The position numbers and the translations under genes are program-made. From NCBI GenBank assembly GCA_905205975.1, contig CAJLFQ010000005.1, positions 1-56,574 on the forward strand: a stretch of 56,574 bases of DNA. Reading direction: 5' to 3'. The notes beneath the pieces were generated by a model. The model had not been told where the DNA came from. It worked only from the letters and a program-made list of their open reading frames with translations, and made no database searches. Origin of the DNA: an uncultured Eubacteriales bacterium (GTDB lineage: Bacteria > Bacillota > Clostridia > Oscillospirales > QAMX01). Shown one piece after another: positions 41,049 through 50,145 of the stretch (positions are counted from its first letter, which is position 1; each line of letters starts with the position of its first letter).

Positions 41049-41501
41049 CTATCTGTTTGTTTTTGGTTTCGCTGTGCACAGTTGTTTGATCAGTGCATCC
41101 GTCTTTTGCTTCAAATCCGCTGCGGTCTGCTGATACCGGACAAGGCTGCCGCCGAATGGATCCGGCACAGGCGGGTCGAATGCCATCACTTTTCCGGACA
41201 GTTCCGGCATCGCGCGCAGAATGGTTTTCTGTTGTGCCGGTGACATGCAGCAGATCCAATCCGCCCATGCGAGCAGTTCTTTGGCTGCGCGCTGTGCCCG
41301 ATGCCGGGAAAGGTCTGCGCCGTACTGCCGCACGGCCTGCACCGCATATGCGGCCGCAGGTGCGCCGTTTTCCGCTGCAAGACCACAGGAGCGGATGTCA
41401 ATCTGTCCCACAAGACCGCATTTTTGAACGGTTTCCCGGAAAATTGCCTCTGCCATCGGACTGCGGCACGTATTGCCCGTGCAGACAAAGAGGATGTTCA
41501 C
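41049..41501 (-). CDS. Low-molecular-weight phosphatase, YwlE-type protein-arginine phosphatase
   Basis: The 150-residue protein has the cysteine phosphatase P-loop VCTGNTCRSPMAEAIF at the N-terminus and the general-acid segment FDPPVPDPFGG. The Thr after CTGN is the residue that gives Bacillus YwlE its preference for phosphoarginine over phosphotyrosine, so arginine dephosphorylation is the best guess. No McsB kinase gene is in the window. It lies between polA (75 bases upstream) and rimI (24 bases downstream). Confidence 0.85.
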   Translation of the reverse strand: MNILFVCTGNTCRSPMAEAIFRETVQKCGLVGQIDIRSCGLAAENGAPAAAYAVQAVRQYGADLSRHRAQRAAKELLAWADWICCMSPAQQKTILRAMPELSGKVMAFDPPVPDPFGGSLVRYQQTAADLKQKTDALIKQLCTAKPKTNR

Positions 41502-41575
41502 ACGAGACGCCTCCTTGATATTGTCTAATTGTTATCCGGCATCTGCAGATCGGATGCCGTGTTGGTTCGGAATGT

Positions 41576-44278
41576 CTATTGTTTCGTATCCGCCCAGCTG
41601 AAGCCCACCGCGCTGTCGGCCGCCAGGCGGACATGGAGCTGTGCAGCATGTTCCATTTCCTCGGAGAGGAGCTGCGCAGCGCGTTCCGCCTCTTCTGCCG
41701 GGGCTTCGACAATCAATTCGTCGTGCACCTGTAAAATCAGGCGCGCCGCCATCTGCTCGCGGCGAAGGCGCTGGAAAACAAGCACCATTGCGCGCTTGAT
41801 GATATCCGCCGCAGTTCCCTGTATGGGCGTATTGAGTGCGATGCGTTCTGCTGCGGCGCGGGTGTTGAATTTGGAAGCGCGCAGATCCGGCAGGTACCGG
41901 CGGCGGTGATCCAGCGTTTCAACATAGCCGGTTTCACGCGCGGTCTGAACTACGCGTTCCATATACTGCCGGATGCCGGCATATTCCGTCAGGTATTTTT
42001 CGATCAGTTCATGCGCTTCGCTGCGTGTTGTCCCGATGTCTTCCGCCAGCGCAAAGTCGGAAATCCCGTAGACAATGCCGAAGTTGACGGCTTTGGCCCG
42101 GGTGCGCTGTTTTGCGGTGACCGTTTCCGGCGGAATGTCAAAGACGCGCGCCGCCGTAATCGTATGGATGTCTTCGCCGTTGGCAAAGGCGTGGAGCATG
42201 GTCTGGTCGTCTGCAATGTGTGCCAGAATACGCAGTTCGATCTGGGAATAGTCCGCATCGGCAAGCAGAGCGCCGTCCTTTGCAATAAACATCTGCCGCA
42301 TTTGACTGCCGGGTTCCTGGCGAACCGGAATGTTTTGGAGGTTCGGTTCCGAGGAGCTGAGCCGCCCGGTCGCCGTTCCGGTCTGGTCAAACGTGGAGTG
42401 AATCCGGCCATCGGGCTGAACCTGTTTCAGCAGCCCTTCGACATAGGTTGATTTCAGTTTTGTCAAAGCGCGGTACGCCAGAATCCGGCCGATGATCGGA
42501 TGATACGGGATCAGCGGGCGCAGGACGTCGATGTTGGTTGAGTAGCCGGTTTTCGTTTTCTTTCGGGACGGCAGTCCGAGTTTTTCAAATAGAATCACGC
42601 CCAGCTGACGCGGCGAGTTGATATTGAACGGTTCCCCGGCCAACTGATAAATCTCGGCCTCCGCTTCTGCAATCTGTTGATCGAGGCATTCGCCGAACGC
42701 CGCCATCGCTTTGGTATCGATTCGGAAGCCGTCGTATTCCATATTGGCGAGCACTTCCGAAAGCGGCATTTCGACTTCATACAGCAGAAAATCCTGTTGG
42801 TTTTCCGCGATTTTTGCACGCAGGAGCGGTTCCAAGGCCAGCAGCTGTTCGCTCTGCATCCGGAGCGCTTCATCCAGCGGTATTTGATTTTCCGTCTGGT
42901 TTTCAAGTGCAGAAAACAGATCCATCTGTTCTTCCGGCTGTTCTTCCGGCTGGTTATCACCGGCGGGCGCCATCGGCTGATCGACGGGCTGTTCCGCGTT
43001 CACAGAGAGAAACCGGCGTGCCAGCGTTTCAAAATCCAACGGCTGGTTCAGCAGATACGCCGCCAGACGGGTATCCATGGAAAAGGACGGCGCCGGCAGA
43101 TGATTGTCCAGACAGAAGCGGTAAATCCGCTTGCTGTCATGGCAGATGATGGGTGGGAGCCCGGTAAACAGCGCACGCAATGCGGCATGTCGCTGTTCTT
43201 CGGTTTGATCGGCCAGCGACAGGAGAAAAACGCCGTTTTCGCCGGAGAAGGATGCATTTTCAAAAGAAGCGTCAAACGCAGCAGCAGCGCGGCCGTTTGC
43301 AAGCGTTTTGCAGAGCGCCGCCGGATCGGAAACGCGCTGCTGTTCGCGCAGATGCACCGATGCAGTGCCTTCTGACGAAGCGGCGTATTTTGGCGGCTGA
43401 ACGTGCAGTTTAGCAATCAGGCTGTTGAGTTCCAGCTTTTCTAGCAGCCCGTAAAGCGCGTCATTGTCATATGGTTTGCAGGCGAGGTTTTCGGCCGGCA
43501 CATCAACCGGCGCATCGCAGCAGATTTCTGCAAGCATCCGGCTCAGTTCGGCGCTTTCCCGTCCGGCTTCCAATTTGGCACGGACAGCCGGGCGGATGAC
43601 CGGATCATCCAAGTGGGCATAGACGCCGTCCAGCGTTTCAAAGCGCCGGATCAGATCCATCGCCGTCTTTTCCCCAATGCCTTTGACGCCCGGAATATTG
43701 TCAGAGGTGTCCCCCATCAAAGATTTTACTTCGATGAACTGAATCGGGTCAATGCCGTAATCCAGCTGAATTTTCAGGGTGTCGTACAGGGTTGTTTCCG
43801 TCCGACCCATGCGGGTTGACACATAGCGCAGGGTTACGCCGTCCCGCACGAGCTGTAAGCTGTCGCGGTCGCCGGTTACCAGCGTGCAGAGATCGCCGTT
43901 GTCGGCAATCCGTCTGGAAAGCGTGCCCAGCAAATCGTCCGCCTCGTATCCTTCGATCTCCAGCCGGCAGACCTGCATGGCGTCCAGCAGTTGTTTCAGC
44001 AGCGGAATCTGCACGGCAAGTTCTTCCGGCATGGCGTGCCTTGTCGCTTTATATCCTTCATATGCCCGATGACGGAAGGTCGGCGTTTTCAAGTCAAAGC
44101 AGACGCAGACACCATCCGGCGTCTCTTCTGCCATAAGTTTTGCGTAAATATTCAAAAAACCAAGCAAGGCGTTGGTATAGACGCCCTCGGCGTTGGAAAG
44201 CAGGCGAATGCCGTAAAAAGCCCGGTTGACGATGCTGTTGCCGTCAATCACGACGTATTTCTTTTCACTTTGAGCCAT
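41576..44278 (-). CDS. polA: DNA polymerase I
   Basis: The 900-residue protein has an N-terminal 5'-3' exonuclease (VIDGNSIVNRAFYG, CFDLKTPTFRH, GYEADDLLGTL, SLMGDTSDNIPGVKGIGEKTA in two parts), a middle 3'-5' exonuclease-like domain and a family A polymerase. Polymerase motifs are DADYSQIELRILAHIA (A), RTRAKAVNFGIVYG (B) and LQVHDELIVEAP (C). The proofreading domain looks inactive: the DxE metal motif reads FDASFE. This is common in Firmicutes. A TATAAT lies at 44351-44356 on the minus strand. It repairs DNA and removes RNA primers. Confidence 0.96.
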   Translation of the reverse strand: MAQSEKKYVVIDGNSIVNRAFYGIRLLSNAEGVYTNALLGFLNIYAKLMAEETPDGVCVCFDLKTPTFRHRAYEGYKATRHAMPEELAVQIPLLKQLLDAMQVCRLEIEGYEADDLLGTLSRRIADNGDLCTLVTGDRDSLQLVRDGVTLRYVSTRMGRTETTLYDTLKIQLDYGIDPIQFIEVKSLMGDTSDNIPGVKGIGEKTAMDLIRRFETLDGVYAHLDDPVIRPAVRAKLEAGRESAELSRMLAEICCDAPVDVPAENLACKPYDNDALYGLLEKLELNSLIAKLHVQPPKYAASSEGTASVHLREQQRVSDPAALCKTLANGRAAAAFDASFENASFSGENGVFLLSLADQTEEQRHAALRALFTGLPPIICHDSKRIYRFCLDNHLPAPSFSMDTRLAAYLLNQPLDFETLARRFLSVNAEQPVDQPMAPAGDNQPEEQPEEQMDLFSALENQTENQIPLDEALRMQSEQLLALEPLLRAKIAENQQDFLLYEVEMPLSEVLANMEYDGFRIDTKAMAAFGECLDQQIAEAEAEIYQLAGEPFNINSPRQLGVILFEKLGLPSRKKTKTGYSTNIDVLRPLIPYHPIIGRILAYRALTKLKSTYVEGLLKQVQPDGRIHSTFDQTGTATGRLSSSEPNLQNIPVRQEPGSQMRQMFIAKDGALLADADYSQIELRILAHIADDQTMLHAFANGEDIHTITAARVFDIPPETVTAKQRTRAKAVNFGIVYGISDFALAEDIGTTRSEAHELIEKYLTEYAGIRQYMERVVQTARETGYVETLDHRRRYLPDLRASKFNTRAAAERIALNTPIQGTAADIIKRAMVLVFQRLRREQMAARLILQVHDELIVEAPAEEAERAAQLLSEEMEHAAQLHVRLAADSAVGFSWADTKQ

Positions 44279-44400
44279 GTGGCCTGACGCTCCCTCTTGC
44301 TTACGATGGCGGACAGCCTGTATGGCTCTGCCATCTGTTCATCTTCTTCTATTATAGCATGTTTTCTTCTCTATAAAAAGAGGAAGCTGTGAATTTTATG

Positions 44401-44430
44401 TACATCCGGGATTGGCTGCTCCCGGATGTA
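44401..44430 (-). terminator. Terminator after the SLH-domain gene
   Basis: An 11-bp stem (TACATCCGGGA) with an 8-base loop; the following minus-strand sequence is only moderately T-rich. Confidence 0.65.
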
Positions 44431-44435
44431 TTCTT

Positions 44436-45692
44436 TCAGCCGCCGTAAACGGCCCAGCCAAGGCGTTCGCCCTCGGTGACCGCGCGCGCTCTTGCCAGAA
44501 TTGCTGCCGCTTCGCCGCGCGTCAACGTCTCCTGCATGGCTGACGTTTTGGTCAGGATACCAAGGGCATACAGTGCGGAGACATCCTGTGCCGCCCATGC
44601 CGGGCTGATATCCAGCAGACCGGCAGTCGGGACATCGGCGCGGATGAGTCTCGAGACAATGGATGTCGCCTCCGCAGTCGTGATATCCTCCTGATAGCGC
44701 ACCGTATGAATGACGCCGCTGTCCAGCGCGGCCGCCAGATATGCCCCCTGCCAGCCGCAGGATTCCGTTAAGACCGTGCCGACCGGCGAATTGAGTTCCA
44801 GCGAAAGTGCGGCAGACGCCATGGCGATGAATTCGCCGCGCGTGAGTGTTTCATCCGCTTCAAACACGCGGTCTTTGCCGATCGTCCGTCCCAGATAGAC
44901 GCCTTTTTCTGCCAGGTAAACGGCATCGTGCTGCTGCGCCGGATCCGTTAAGTCTGCATAGCAGACCTCCTGTTTCTGTTTTTCGACGCGGATGGTCACT
45001 GTGGCCAAATCTGAGGTATTGCCCGCCTCGTCGGCTGCATAATACTGAAAGCTGACCGTCCCGGTTTTGCCGGACTGCGGGGTATAGATCAGCCCGTCCT
45101 GCGAGGCTGTCAGCGTCCCTTTGCCCGGCGCACTGACAACCGTATACGTCAGCAGATCCCCTTCGTGGTCATATGCCGACAGGTGCACCTGTACGGGCAC
45201 ATTGCGGTAGGTGGACAGCGTCAGGTTCGCCGCAGACGGTGCATAATTTCTGGTTGTATCGAGTGACACGACAACACTGGAGGCCTCGCCGGCCAGCTGG
45301 CCATTTTTGACCGCGAAAATCGGTTCAAAATCCAGCTGCACCGACATCGCCGTCTCTTCTGCCGGCACAAAGCAGAGCTCGTCCATCTGTTTGAGCGGAA
45401 CGAAAGACCCGGCTTCCAGGTTGGCGCCGTCTATTTGAAAGGTACCTTCGGCCGCTTCCGGGCATGCTGTAATCAGAATGCCGGCCAGTTTTCCGCCGCC
45501 GATCTGATTCGTTTGGAAATCGGCAGCCGAAAAGACAATCTGAGCGCCCGGAATCCCGTGTTTGGCAAACGGTTTGACCACGCCCGCCGCATTGTCGGCC
45601 AGTGCCGGGACAGCCATGAGCGCGGTGCAGATGCAGAGAACGCCCGCCAAGGTCAGCGCAAGCGTTCGGAATGTTTGATGCTTTTTTCGCAT
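44436..45692 (-). CDS. Secreted protein with Ig/cadherin-like domain and S-layer homology motifs
   Basis: The 418-residue protein has a signal peptide ending VPALA. Residues about 30-150 form a cohesin-like or unknown beta domain (IPGAQIVFSAADFQTNQIGG), residues 155-240 an Ig-like bacterial domain (STYRNVPVQVHLSAYDHEGD, GTVSFQYYAADEAGNTSD), and the last 170 residues carry SLH-type repeats with ETLTRGEFIAMASAALSLE and ETLTRGEAAAILARARAV. SLH domains attach proteins to cell-wall polymers, so it is probably cell-surface displayed. AAAGGA precedes the ATG. No partner gene suggests a specific task. Confidence 0.75.
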   Translation of the reverse strand: MRKKHQTFRTLALTLAGVLCICTALMAVPALADNAAGVVKPFAKHGIPGAQIVFSAADFQTNQIGGGKLAGILITACPEAAEGTFQIDGANLEAGSFVPLKQMDELCFVPAEETAMSVQLDFEPIFAVKNGQLAGEASSVVVSLDTTRNYAPSAANLTLSTYRNVPVQVHLSAYDHEGDLLTYTVVSAPGKGTLTASQDGLIYTPQSGKTGTVSFQYYAADEAGNTSDLATVTIRVEKQKQEVCYADLTDPAQQHDAVYLAEKGVYLGRTIGKDRVFEADETLTRGEFIAMASAALSLELNSPVGTVLTESCGWQGAYLAAALDSGVIHTVRYQEDITTAEATSIVSRLIRADVPTAGLLDISPAWAAQDVSALYALGILTKTSAMQETLTRGEAAAILARARAVTEGERLGWAVYGG

Positions 45693-45818
45693 GATAAAAT
45701 TTGTCCTTTCTTGATCGATTCACCGTTTTGGATGGAATCCTGATGATTCTGGTGTTTCTGGGATTATTTTTTCACAGGTGCTCTTGAGATACTCGTGGTA
45801 ATTTCTGCGTTTTTTCAG

Positions 45819-45847
45819 TTGGATTTATCCGGCAGATATGATATAAT
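45819..45847 (+). promoter_or_regulatory. Promoter of the GMP synthase gene
   Basis: TTGGAT, 17-base spacer, TATAAT. The leader of about 50 bases is too short for a purine riboswitch. Confidence 0.75.
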
Positions 45848-45901
45848 AAAAGCAGCATCCTCTGATTTTCATCGGCAATGGCCGGATAAGGAGAAGGTTA
45901 C

Positions 45902-47191
45902 ATGAAACAGGACATGATTTTGATCGTCGAACTCGGCGGGAAAGACAATGCCATGTTGGCGCGTGAAATCCGCGCAATGGGCGTATACACAGAAATTCAC
46001 CCGCACGATCTGTCAAAAGAAGCGCTGGCAGCCCTGCCCAACGTCAAAGGCATCATCTTTGGCGGCGGCCCAAACGGCATCATCGACGGACAGCAGATCG
46101 ATGCATCGCCCGCTCTTTATGAAAGCGGCCTGCCGATTCTGGCATTCGACCACAAAGGCTCTGCTCCGATTCCCACGGATTATGCGGAACGCAGCGCCGT
46201 TTTGGATGCATTCGTATTCGGCCGCTGCAAAGCAGCGAAAAACTGGAACATGGACAACTTTATTGCCGACCAGATCGAATTGGTCCGCGAACAGGTCGGC
46301 GACGGGAAAGTCCTGCTGGCCCTTTCCGGCGGTGTAGACTCCTCTGTCGTCGCGGCACTCCTGATCCGTGCCATCGGCGACCGGCTGACATGTGTCCACG
46401 TCAATCACGGTTTGCTCCGCAAGGGAGAACCGGAACAGGTCGTTCAGGTTTTCCGTGAAGAAATGGGCGCCAATCTGATTTATGTCGATGCGCAGGATCG
46501 CTTTCTGGACAAGCTGGCCGGCGTCAGCGATCCGGAACAGAAACGCAAAATCATCGGTGCGGAATTCATCCGCGTTTTCGAAGAAGAAGCCCGCAAACTG
46601 TCCGGCATTGAATATCTGGCACAAGGGACGATTTATCCGGACATCATCGAATCCGGCACCAAAGTGGCCAAAGCTGTCAAAGCGCACCACAACGTCGGCG
46701 GTCTGCCGGCCGATATGCAGTTTCAGCTTGTTGAGCCGTTGAAAATGCTCTTCAAGGATGAAGTCCGCCGCTGCGGCATGGCGCTCGGTCTGCCGGCCTC
46801 GATGGTCAATCGTCAGCCGTTCCCCGGCCCTGGGCTTGGCGTCCGCTGCCTTGGCGCCATCACGCGTGACCGTCTGGAAGCCGTCCGTGAATCGGATGCC
46901 ATTCTCCGTGAAGAGTTTGCCAAAGCCGGTCTGGCGGGCAAGGTGTGGCAGTATTTCACCGCGATCCCGGATTTCCGCTCCACCGGCGTGCGTGACCATG
47001 CGCGCTGCTTCGAGTGGCCGGTCATCATCCGCGCGGTCAACACCGTCGACGCCATGACGGCAACGGTCGAACCGCTCCAGTTTGCCTTGCTGCAAAAGAT
47101 TACGGCACGCATTCTGGCCGAGGTCAAAGGCGTCAACCGCGTCCTGTATGACCTCTCCCCGAAACCGGTCGCCACGATCGAGTGGGAATGA
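45902..47191 (+). CDS. guaA: GMP synthase with truncated, catalytically dead glutaminase domain
   Basis: The 429-residue protein is about 90 residues shorter than normal GuaA. The C-terminal ATP pyrophosphatase and dimerisation parts are complete: LALSGGVDSSVVAALL (residues 140-155), HVNHGLLRKGE, GTIYPDIIESG, RQPFPGPGLGVR and the terminal DLSPKPVATIEWE. The N-terminal class-I glutamine amidotransferase keeps only its first half (LIVELGGKDNAMLAREIRAM, IIFGGGPNGI); where GICYGMQ should hold the nucleophilic Cys it reads LPILAFDHKG, and the His-Pro-Glu part is missing. It should need free ammonia or another glutaminase. AAGGAGAAGG precedes the ATG. Confidence 0.9.
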   Translation: MKQDMILIVELGGKDNAMLAREIRAMGVYTEIHPHDLSKEALAALPNVKGIIFGGGPNGIIDGQQIDASPALYESGLPILAFDHKGSAPIPTDYAERSAVLDAFVFGRCKAAKNWNMDNFIADQIELVREQVGDGKVLLALSGGVDSSVVAALLIRAIGDRLTCVHVNHGLLRKGEPEQVVQVFREEMGANLIYVDAQDRFLDKLAGVSDPEQKRKIIGAEFIRVFEEEARKLSGIEYLAQGTIYPDIIESGTKVAKAVKAHHNVGGLPADMQFQLVEPLKMLFKDEVRRCGMALGLPASMVNRQPFPGPGLGVRCLGAITRDRLEAVRESDAILREEFAKAGLAGKVWQYFTAIPDFRSTGVRDHARCFEWPVIIRAVNTVDAMTATVEPLQFALLQKITARILAEVKGVNRVLYDLSPKPVATIEWE

Positions 47192-47290
47192 GCTCCTTCC
47201 CCGCAGCACGGGATGGGCGGATCAATCATTTTCGGTGCAAAAATGCAGAAGGCATATGCGCGGAATTGATTGATACGGTCTGAACACAAC

Positions 47291-47316
47291 GGCGGCAGGG
47301 AGAAATCCCTGCCGCC
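47291..47316 (+). terminator. Terminator-like hairpin after the GMP synthase gene
   Basis: GGCGGCAGGGA pairs with TCCCTGCCGCC around GAAA, then ACCCCGGCTTTTG. A second inverted pair, ATCAATCA (47221) and TGATTGAT (47267), lies just before it. Confidence 0.7.
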
Positions 47317-47426
47317 ACCCCGGCTTTTGTTCCTTTGGTGCTTCTTCGCATTTTTAGCAGCGCGTTCGTTCTTTTGATTGAAAACAGGATACCAATCCAA
47401 AGGCAGGAAGTGTGATTGTAGGTTTT

Positions 47427-47681
47427 ATGTCGGCACGAGAAGAAATTTTGACTGATACGGGCAGCCGCGGCTGGATGATGGACGTACTGAATTGCGTGAA
47501 CAGTTTACCATCAGACGTGTTCACAGCAGCGGATATCTATCAATTCGAAGCAGAATTAAAAGATAAACACCCCAAAAACAATCATATCAGGCCCAACATC
47601 AGACAGCAGCTGCAAGTTTTGCGGGACAACGGTTTCGTTCAGTTTTTGGGCAATGGCAATTATGTCAGAGTCAAGCAATAG
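47427..47681 (+). CDS. Free-standing DpnI C-terminal winged-helix (Dam-replacing HTH) domain
   Basis: The 84-residue protein corresponds to the C-terminal winged helix of the methyl-directed restriction enzyme DpnI, which reads G-m6A-TC. Shared landmarks are SRGW near the start, LNC, FT..D.Y.FE..LK, KNNHI and IRQQLQVLRD, ending in a GNGNY wing. DpnI's N-terminal zinc-finger and PD-(D/E)XK nuclease part (about 180 residues) is absent, and the 220 bases upstream hold only hairpins. It could be a remnant or a small methyl-adenine reader. The start is uncertain: ATG 47427 or GTG 47412 five codons earlier; neither has an ideal ribosome site. Confidence 0.78.
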   Translation: MSAREEILTDTGSRGWMMDVLNCVNSLPSDVFTAADIYQFEAELKDKHPKNNHIRPNIRQQLQVLRDNGFVQFLGNGNYVRVKQ

Positions 47682-47694
47682 CGAGAGGCAGTAC

Positions 47695-47895
47695 ATGAAA
47701 ACGTTTACGATTCTCATAGAGGAAACCATCGTGCAGGCATTTGAAGTGTGTGCGGCTGATGCTGAAGCTGCCTTGGAAATCGCACAGCAAAACTACAAAG
47801 ATGGTGTATTCGTATTAGCTCCGGGCGAAGCGCAGGTTGCGCAAATGCGCATTTCAGAACCCGCAAACCAAGTGACGGAATGGGTTGAACTTTAG
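47695..47895 (+). CDS. DpnD/PcfM family protein
   Basis: The 66-residue protein begins MKTFTILIEETIVQAFEVCA and contains AALEIAQQNYKDGVFVLAPGE followed by AQVAQMRI (two adjoining pieces). This is the pattern of the DpnD/PcfM family: a short beta strand, a helix and a 'Y..G..VL.pGE' turn. In the pneumococcal DpnI cassette dpnD is the second gene after the nuclease gene, and here it again follows the DpnI-type domain by 13 bases. Its function is unknown. GAGAGG lies 6 bases before the ATG. Confidence 0.8.
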   Translation: MKTFTILIEETIVQAFEVCAADAEAALEIAQQNYKDGVFVLAPGEAQVAQMRISEPANQVTEWVEL

Positions 47896-48094
47896 GCCCC
47901 GACGCGAAATGGTGCGGAAATTAGTCGCCTTATCTCCTGCAAAACATTGATTGCTCACGAGTATTTGTTTGTGTTCAGGAAGTGATCAACGCCCGCTCAT
48001 AAAAACAGCGTGTTCGTTTTTTGAAGCCCCCGTATCGGTAAATCTTATGTCCGCTTTTTTTGAACTCAAGCAAGCGGGCACGATACATAACCCC

Positions 48095-48130
48095 CAACCC
48101 CGGACGTGGTATTTTCCACGTCCGGGGTTG
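48095..48130. terminator. Terminator-like hairpin between dpnD and the glycyl radical enzyme gene
   Basis: A perfect 15-bp stem (CAACCCCGGACGTGG) with a 6-base loop between convergent genes. The rest of the 336-base gap (47896-48231) shows no convincing gene. Confidence 0.75.
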
Positions 48131-48231
48131 AGGTTTACAGGGGGCTCCATATGTTTCTCGCAACAGAATGAGGTGATTGTTTTGGATGGTTCATGCGGCT
48201 GCAAGGTATCTATGCTGCCGCCGAAGGGAAA

Positions 48232-50055
48232 TTAATCGTAGTAATTTCTGGACAGCACTTCGTCCTGCCATTCTTTGGAAAGCATGACAAACGGGCAGGA
48301 AAAACCCGTGACGCGCACGATAATGTGCCGGTATTTCTCTGGTTCTTTCTGCGCAGCCAGCAGTTCATCGCGGTTGACACAGTTGATCTGAATTGCTTCC
48401 ACATGGTTGATGGCACAGGCGCGGATGAAATCCACCAGGCGGTTTTCATCAATCTTTGCCGCGGGAAGCATCACGTTTGCGATGGTGTTGGCGGCACATT
48501 TTTCAAGGCCCATGGCATTTATGGAACGCAGAACGTCGGTCACGGATTTGATTTCATGGAGTCTCGTCGGTGTGATGCCGTGTGCGATGTAGTAGCCGGC
48601 ATGACGTCCGTTCAGTGTTGCGGCGATCTTCTTGCCCCACCAGAGCACTTCTGTATACATGAAGTAGCCGATCTTGTATGCTCCGCCGAACAAGGTCGGA
48701 AGATCTCTCGTAATCCGGTACAGGTCTGTATTGAGCTTTGCCGCAAGGGCGTTGGATTCCTCTGAGCCGTCGCCGAATGCCGGACAGCTCTCGGCAATCC
48801 GTCGGAGCCCTTCGTTCGGCCAGTCTGATTGGCACTGCTCGACGAGTTCTGCAAGGGTGCAGTATTGTTTCTCGAAGCACATTTTCCGGATGACAAGCAG
48901 AGAATCGACAACGTCCGGGAACCCTGCGAAGTTCATCTGTTCGCGCGCATAGCCCGTTCCCCCGTTTGACAGATCGCGCAGATTTTTCAGCGGATTCACC
49001 ATCAGCGCTGATGTAACACACAGTGGGGAAATCTCTTTCCAGATCGTTCCGCCTTTTGCGTTCAGGCGCGCTTTGAGCCGAATCACCTCTGCTGCGTTTG
49101 CGAGAAAGATATCATACACGTCTTCAAAGCATTTTGCGTCGGTAATTGGGCGGAATGTCAGGTGGTTTGCGGCGAGACGGTCTGCCGGCATATGCACGCT
49201 CCACTCCATCGCGCGGATCAGGTTCAGATACTCGCCGGTCGAAACCTTATTGTAATCTGTGACAGCGGTGTCCCAGCAGCCGGACACGACGTAATTGCGT
49301 GCCTGCTGGAGCGTATACCCTGCCGCCATCTGCGCTGGAATCATCGTATCGTCGTTTTCAAAGAGGAAGATATTCTTGGAGCGGAGCAGCGGCTTTGAGA
49401 TCAGCTTCAGATATGCGTCTGAGGAAGCGGAACCAAACCGGCACATGAGCTTCGGATAGATGAGGTCGAGTTCGAGCGCCGATTCGACAAACATCTTTGT
49501 CACGTCGTTGAAAACCTCGTTGGCGTCGCTGTCCACGCCGCCGATTGTGATTGCGTTTTCATACTCGTACTCAGAGTATCCCAACATGATCTTTGTGTGG
49601 TCGACGTGGCAATCCCAGATGAGCATAAAGCGGCACATCAGGTCGTACATTTCCGCGTCGCTGACGCCGGCGGCTCTGTCCTTTTCCATCAGCGGCGCAA
49701 GCAGCAGGTCGGGGCGGCCCATGGAATTGTAACCGTATCCCTCGATGCTCCCGATTGCTTTCCGCATGAATGCCAGCGCCGCAACGCCTTCATAGAAGGT
49801 CTGCGGCGGATTCCACGGAACGCGGTCTGCGGTCTCAGCTATTTTTTGCAGGCAGCGAATCGTATCGGCATCGGTTTCTGTCTCAAGCCGGCGTTTTGCT
49901 TCGGCTGCGAATTTAGCCCCGATATGCCGGATGGCCTTGATGCCTGCGATCGCGGCTTCTACAAAATCCCGCTCTTCCGCGGTATTGCACCGGGTCAGCG
50001 CTTCTGCCGCCTCATCATAGACGCCGGAGAGACCGACCGTGAAAATTTTCGTCAT
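48232..50055 (-). CDS. Glycyl radical enzyme (pyruvate formate-lyase-like), 5'-truncated
   Basis: From ATG 50055 the gene encodes 607 residues. The thiyl-radical cysteine is C260 in VVSGCWDTAV, and the glycyl radical site is G584 in IIVRVTGFSCPF near the C-terminus. Normal family members have 750-850 residues with a further N-terminal part. Open frame with family-like sequence continues upstream of the ATG to 50166 (RNFNPGSPFQAQISRTAHT lies there), but there is no start codon and a terminator hairpin cuts it off. No activating radical-SAM enzyme is nearby. The reaction is unknown; GCWD instead of the common GCxE argues against classic pyruvate, glycerol or choline enzymes. Probably a remnant. 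Confidence 0.78.
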   Translation of the reverse strand: MTKIFTVGLSGVYDEAAEALTRCNTAEERDFVEAAIAGIKAIRHIGAKFAAEAKRRLETETDADTIRCLQKIAETADRVPWNPPQTFYEGVAALAFMRKAIGSIEGYGYNSMGRPDLLLAPLMEKDRAAGVSDAEMYDLMCRFMLIWDCHVDHTKIMLGYSEYEYENAITIGGVDSDANEVFNDVTKMFVESALELDLIYPKLMCRFGSASSDAYLKLISKPLLRSKNIFLFENDDTMIPAQMAAGYTLQQARNYVVSGCWDTAVTDYNKVSTGEYLNLIRAMEWSVHMPADRLAANHLTFRPITDAKCFEDVYDIFLANAAEVIRLKARLNAKGGTIWKEISPLCVTSALMVNPLKNLRDLSNGGTGYAREQMNFAGFPDVVDSLLVIRKMCFEKQYCTLAELVEQCQSDWPNEGLRRIAESCPAFGDGSEESNALAAKLNTDLYRITRDLPTLFGGAYKIGYFMYTEVLWWGKKIAATLNGRHAGYYIAHGITPTRLHEIKSVTDVLRSINAMGLEKCAANTIANVMLPAAKIDENRLVDFIRACAINHVEAIQINCVNRDELLAAQKEPEKYRHIIVRVTGFSCPFVMLSKEWQDEVLSRNYYD

Positions 50056-50145
50056 TGGAATCGGTGCTGCAATTGCCGCGGTATGTGCCGTCCTGCTAAT
50101 CTGCGCCTGAAAAGGACTGCCGGGATTGAAATTGCGATCCCCCGT

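Noticed and set aside
45848..45901. Purine riboswitch before guaA
   Set aside because: The leader is only about 50 bases and lacks the conserved aptamer loops.
47951..48235. 94-codon plus-strand frame after dpnD
   Set aside because: It runs straight through the perfect terminator hairpin at 48095-48130 and has no ribosome site.
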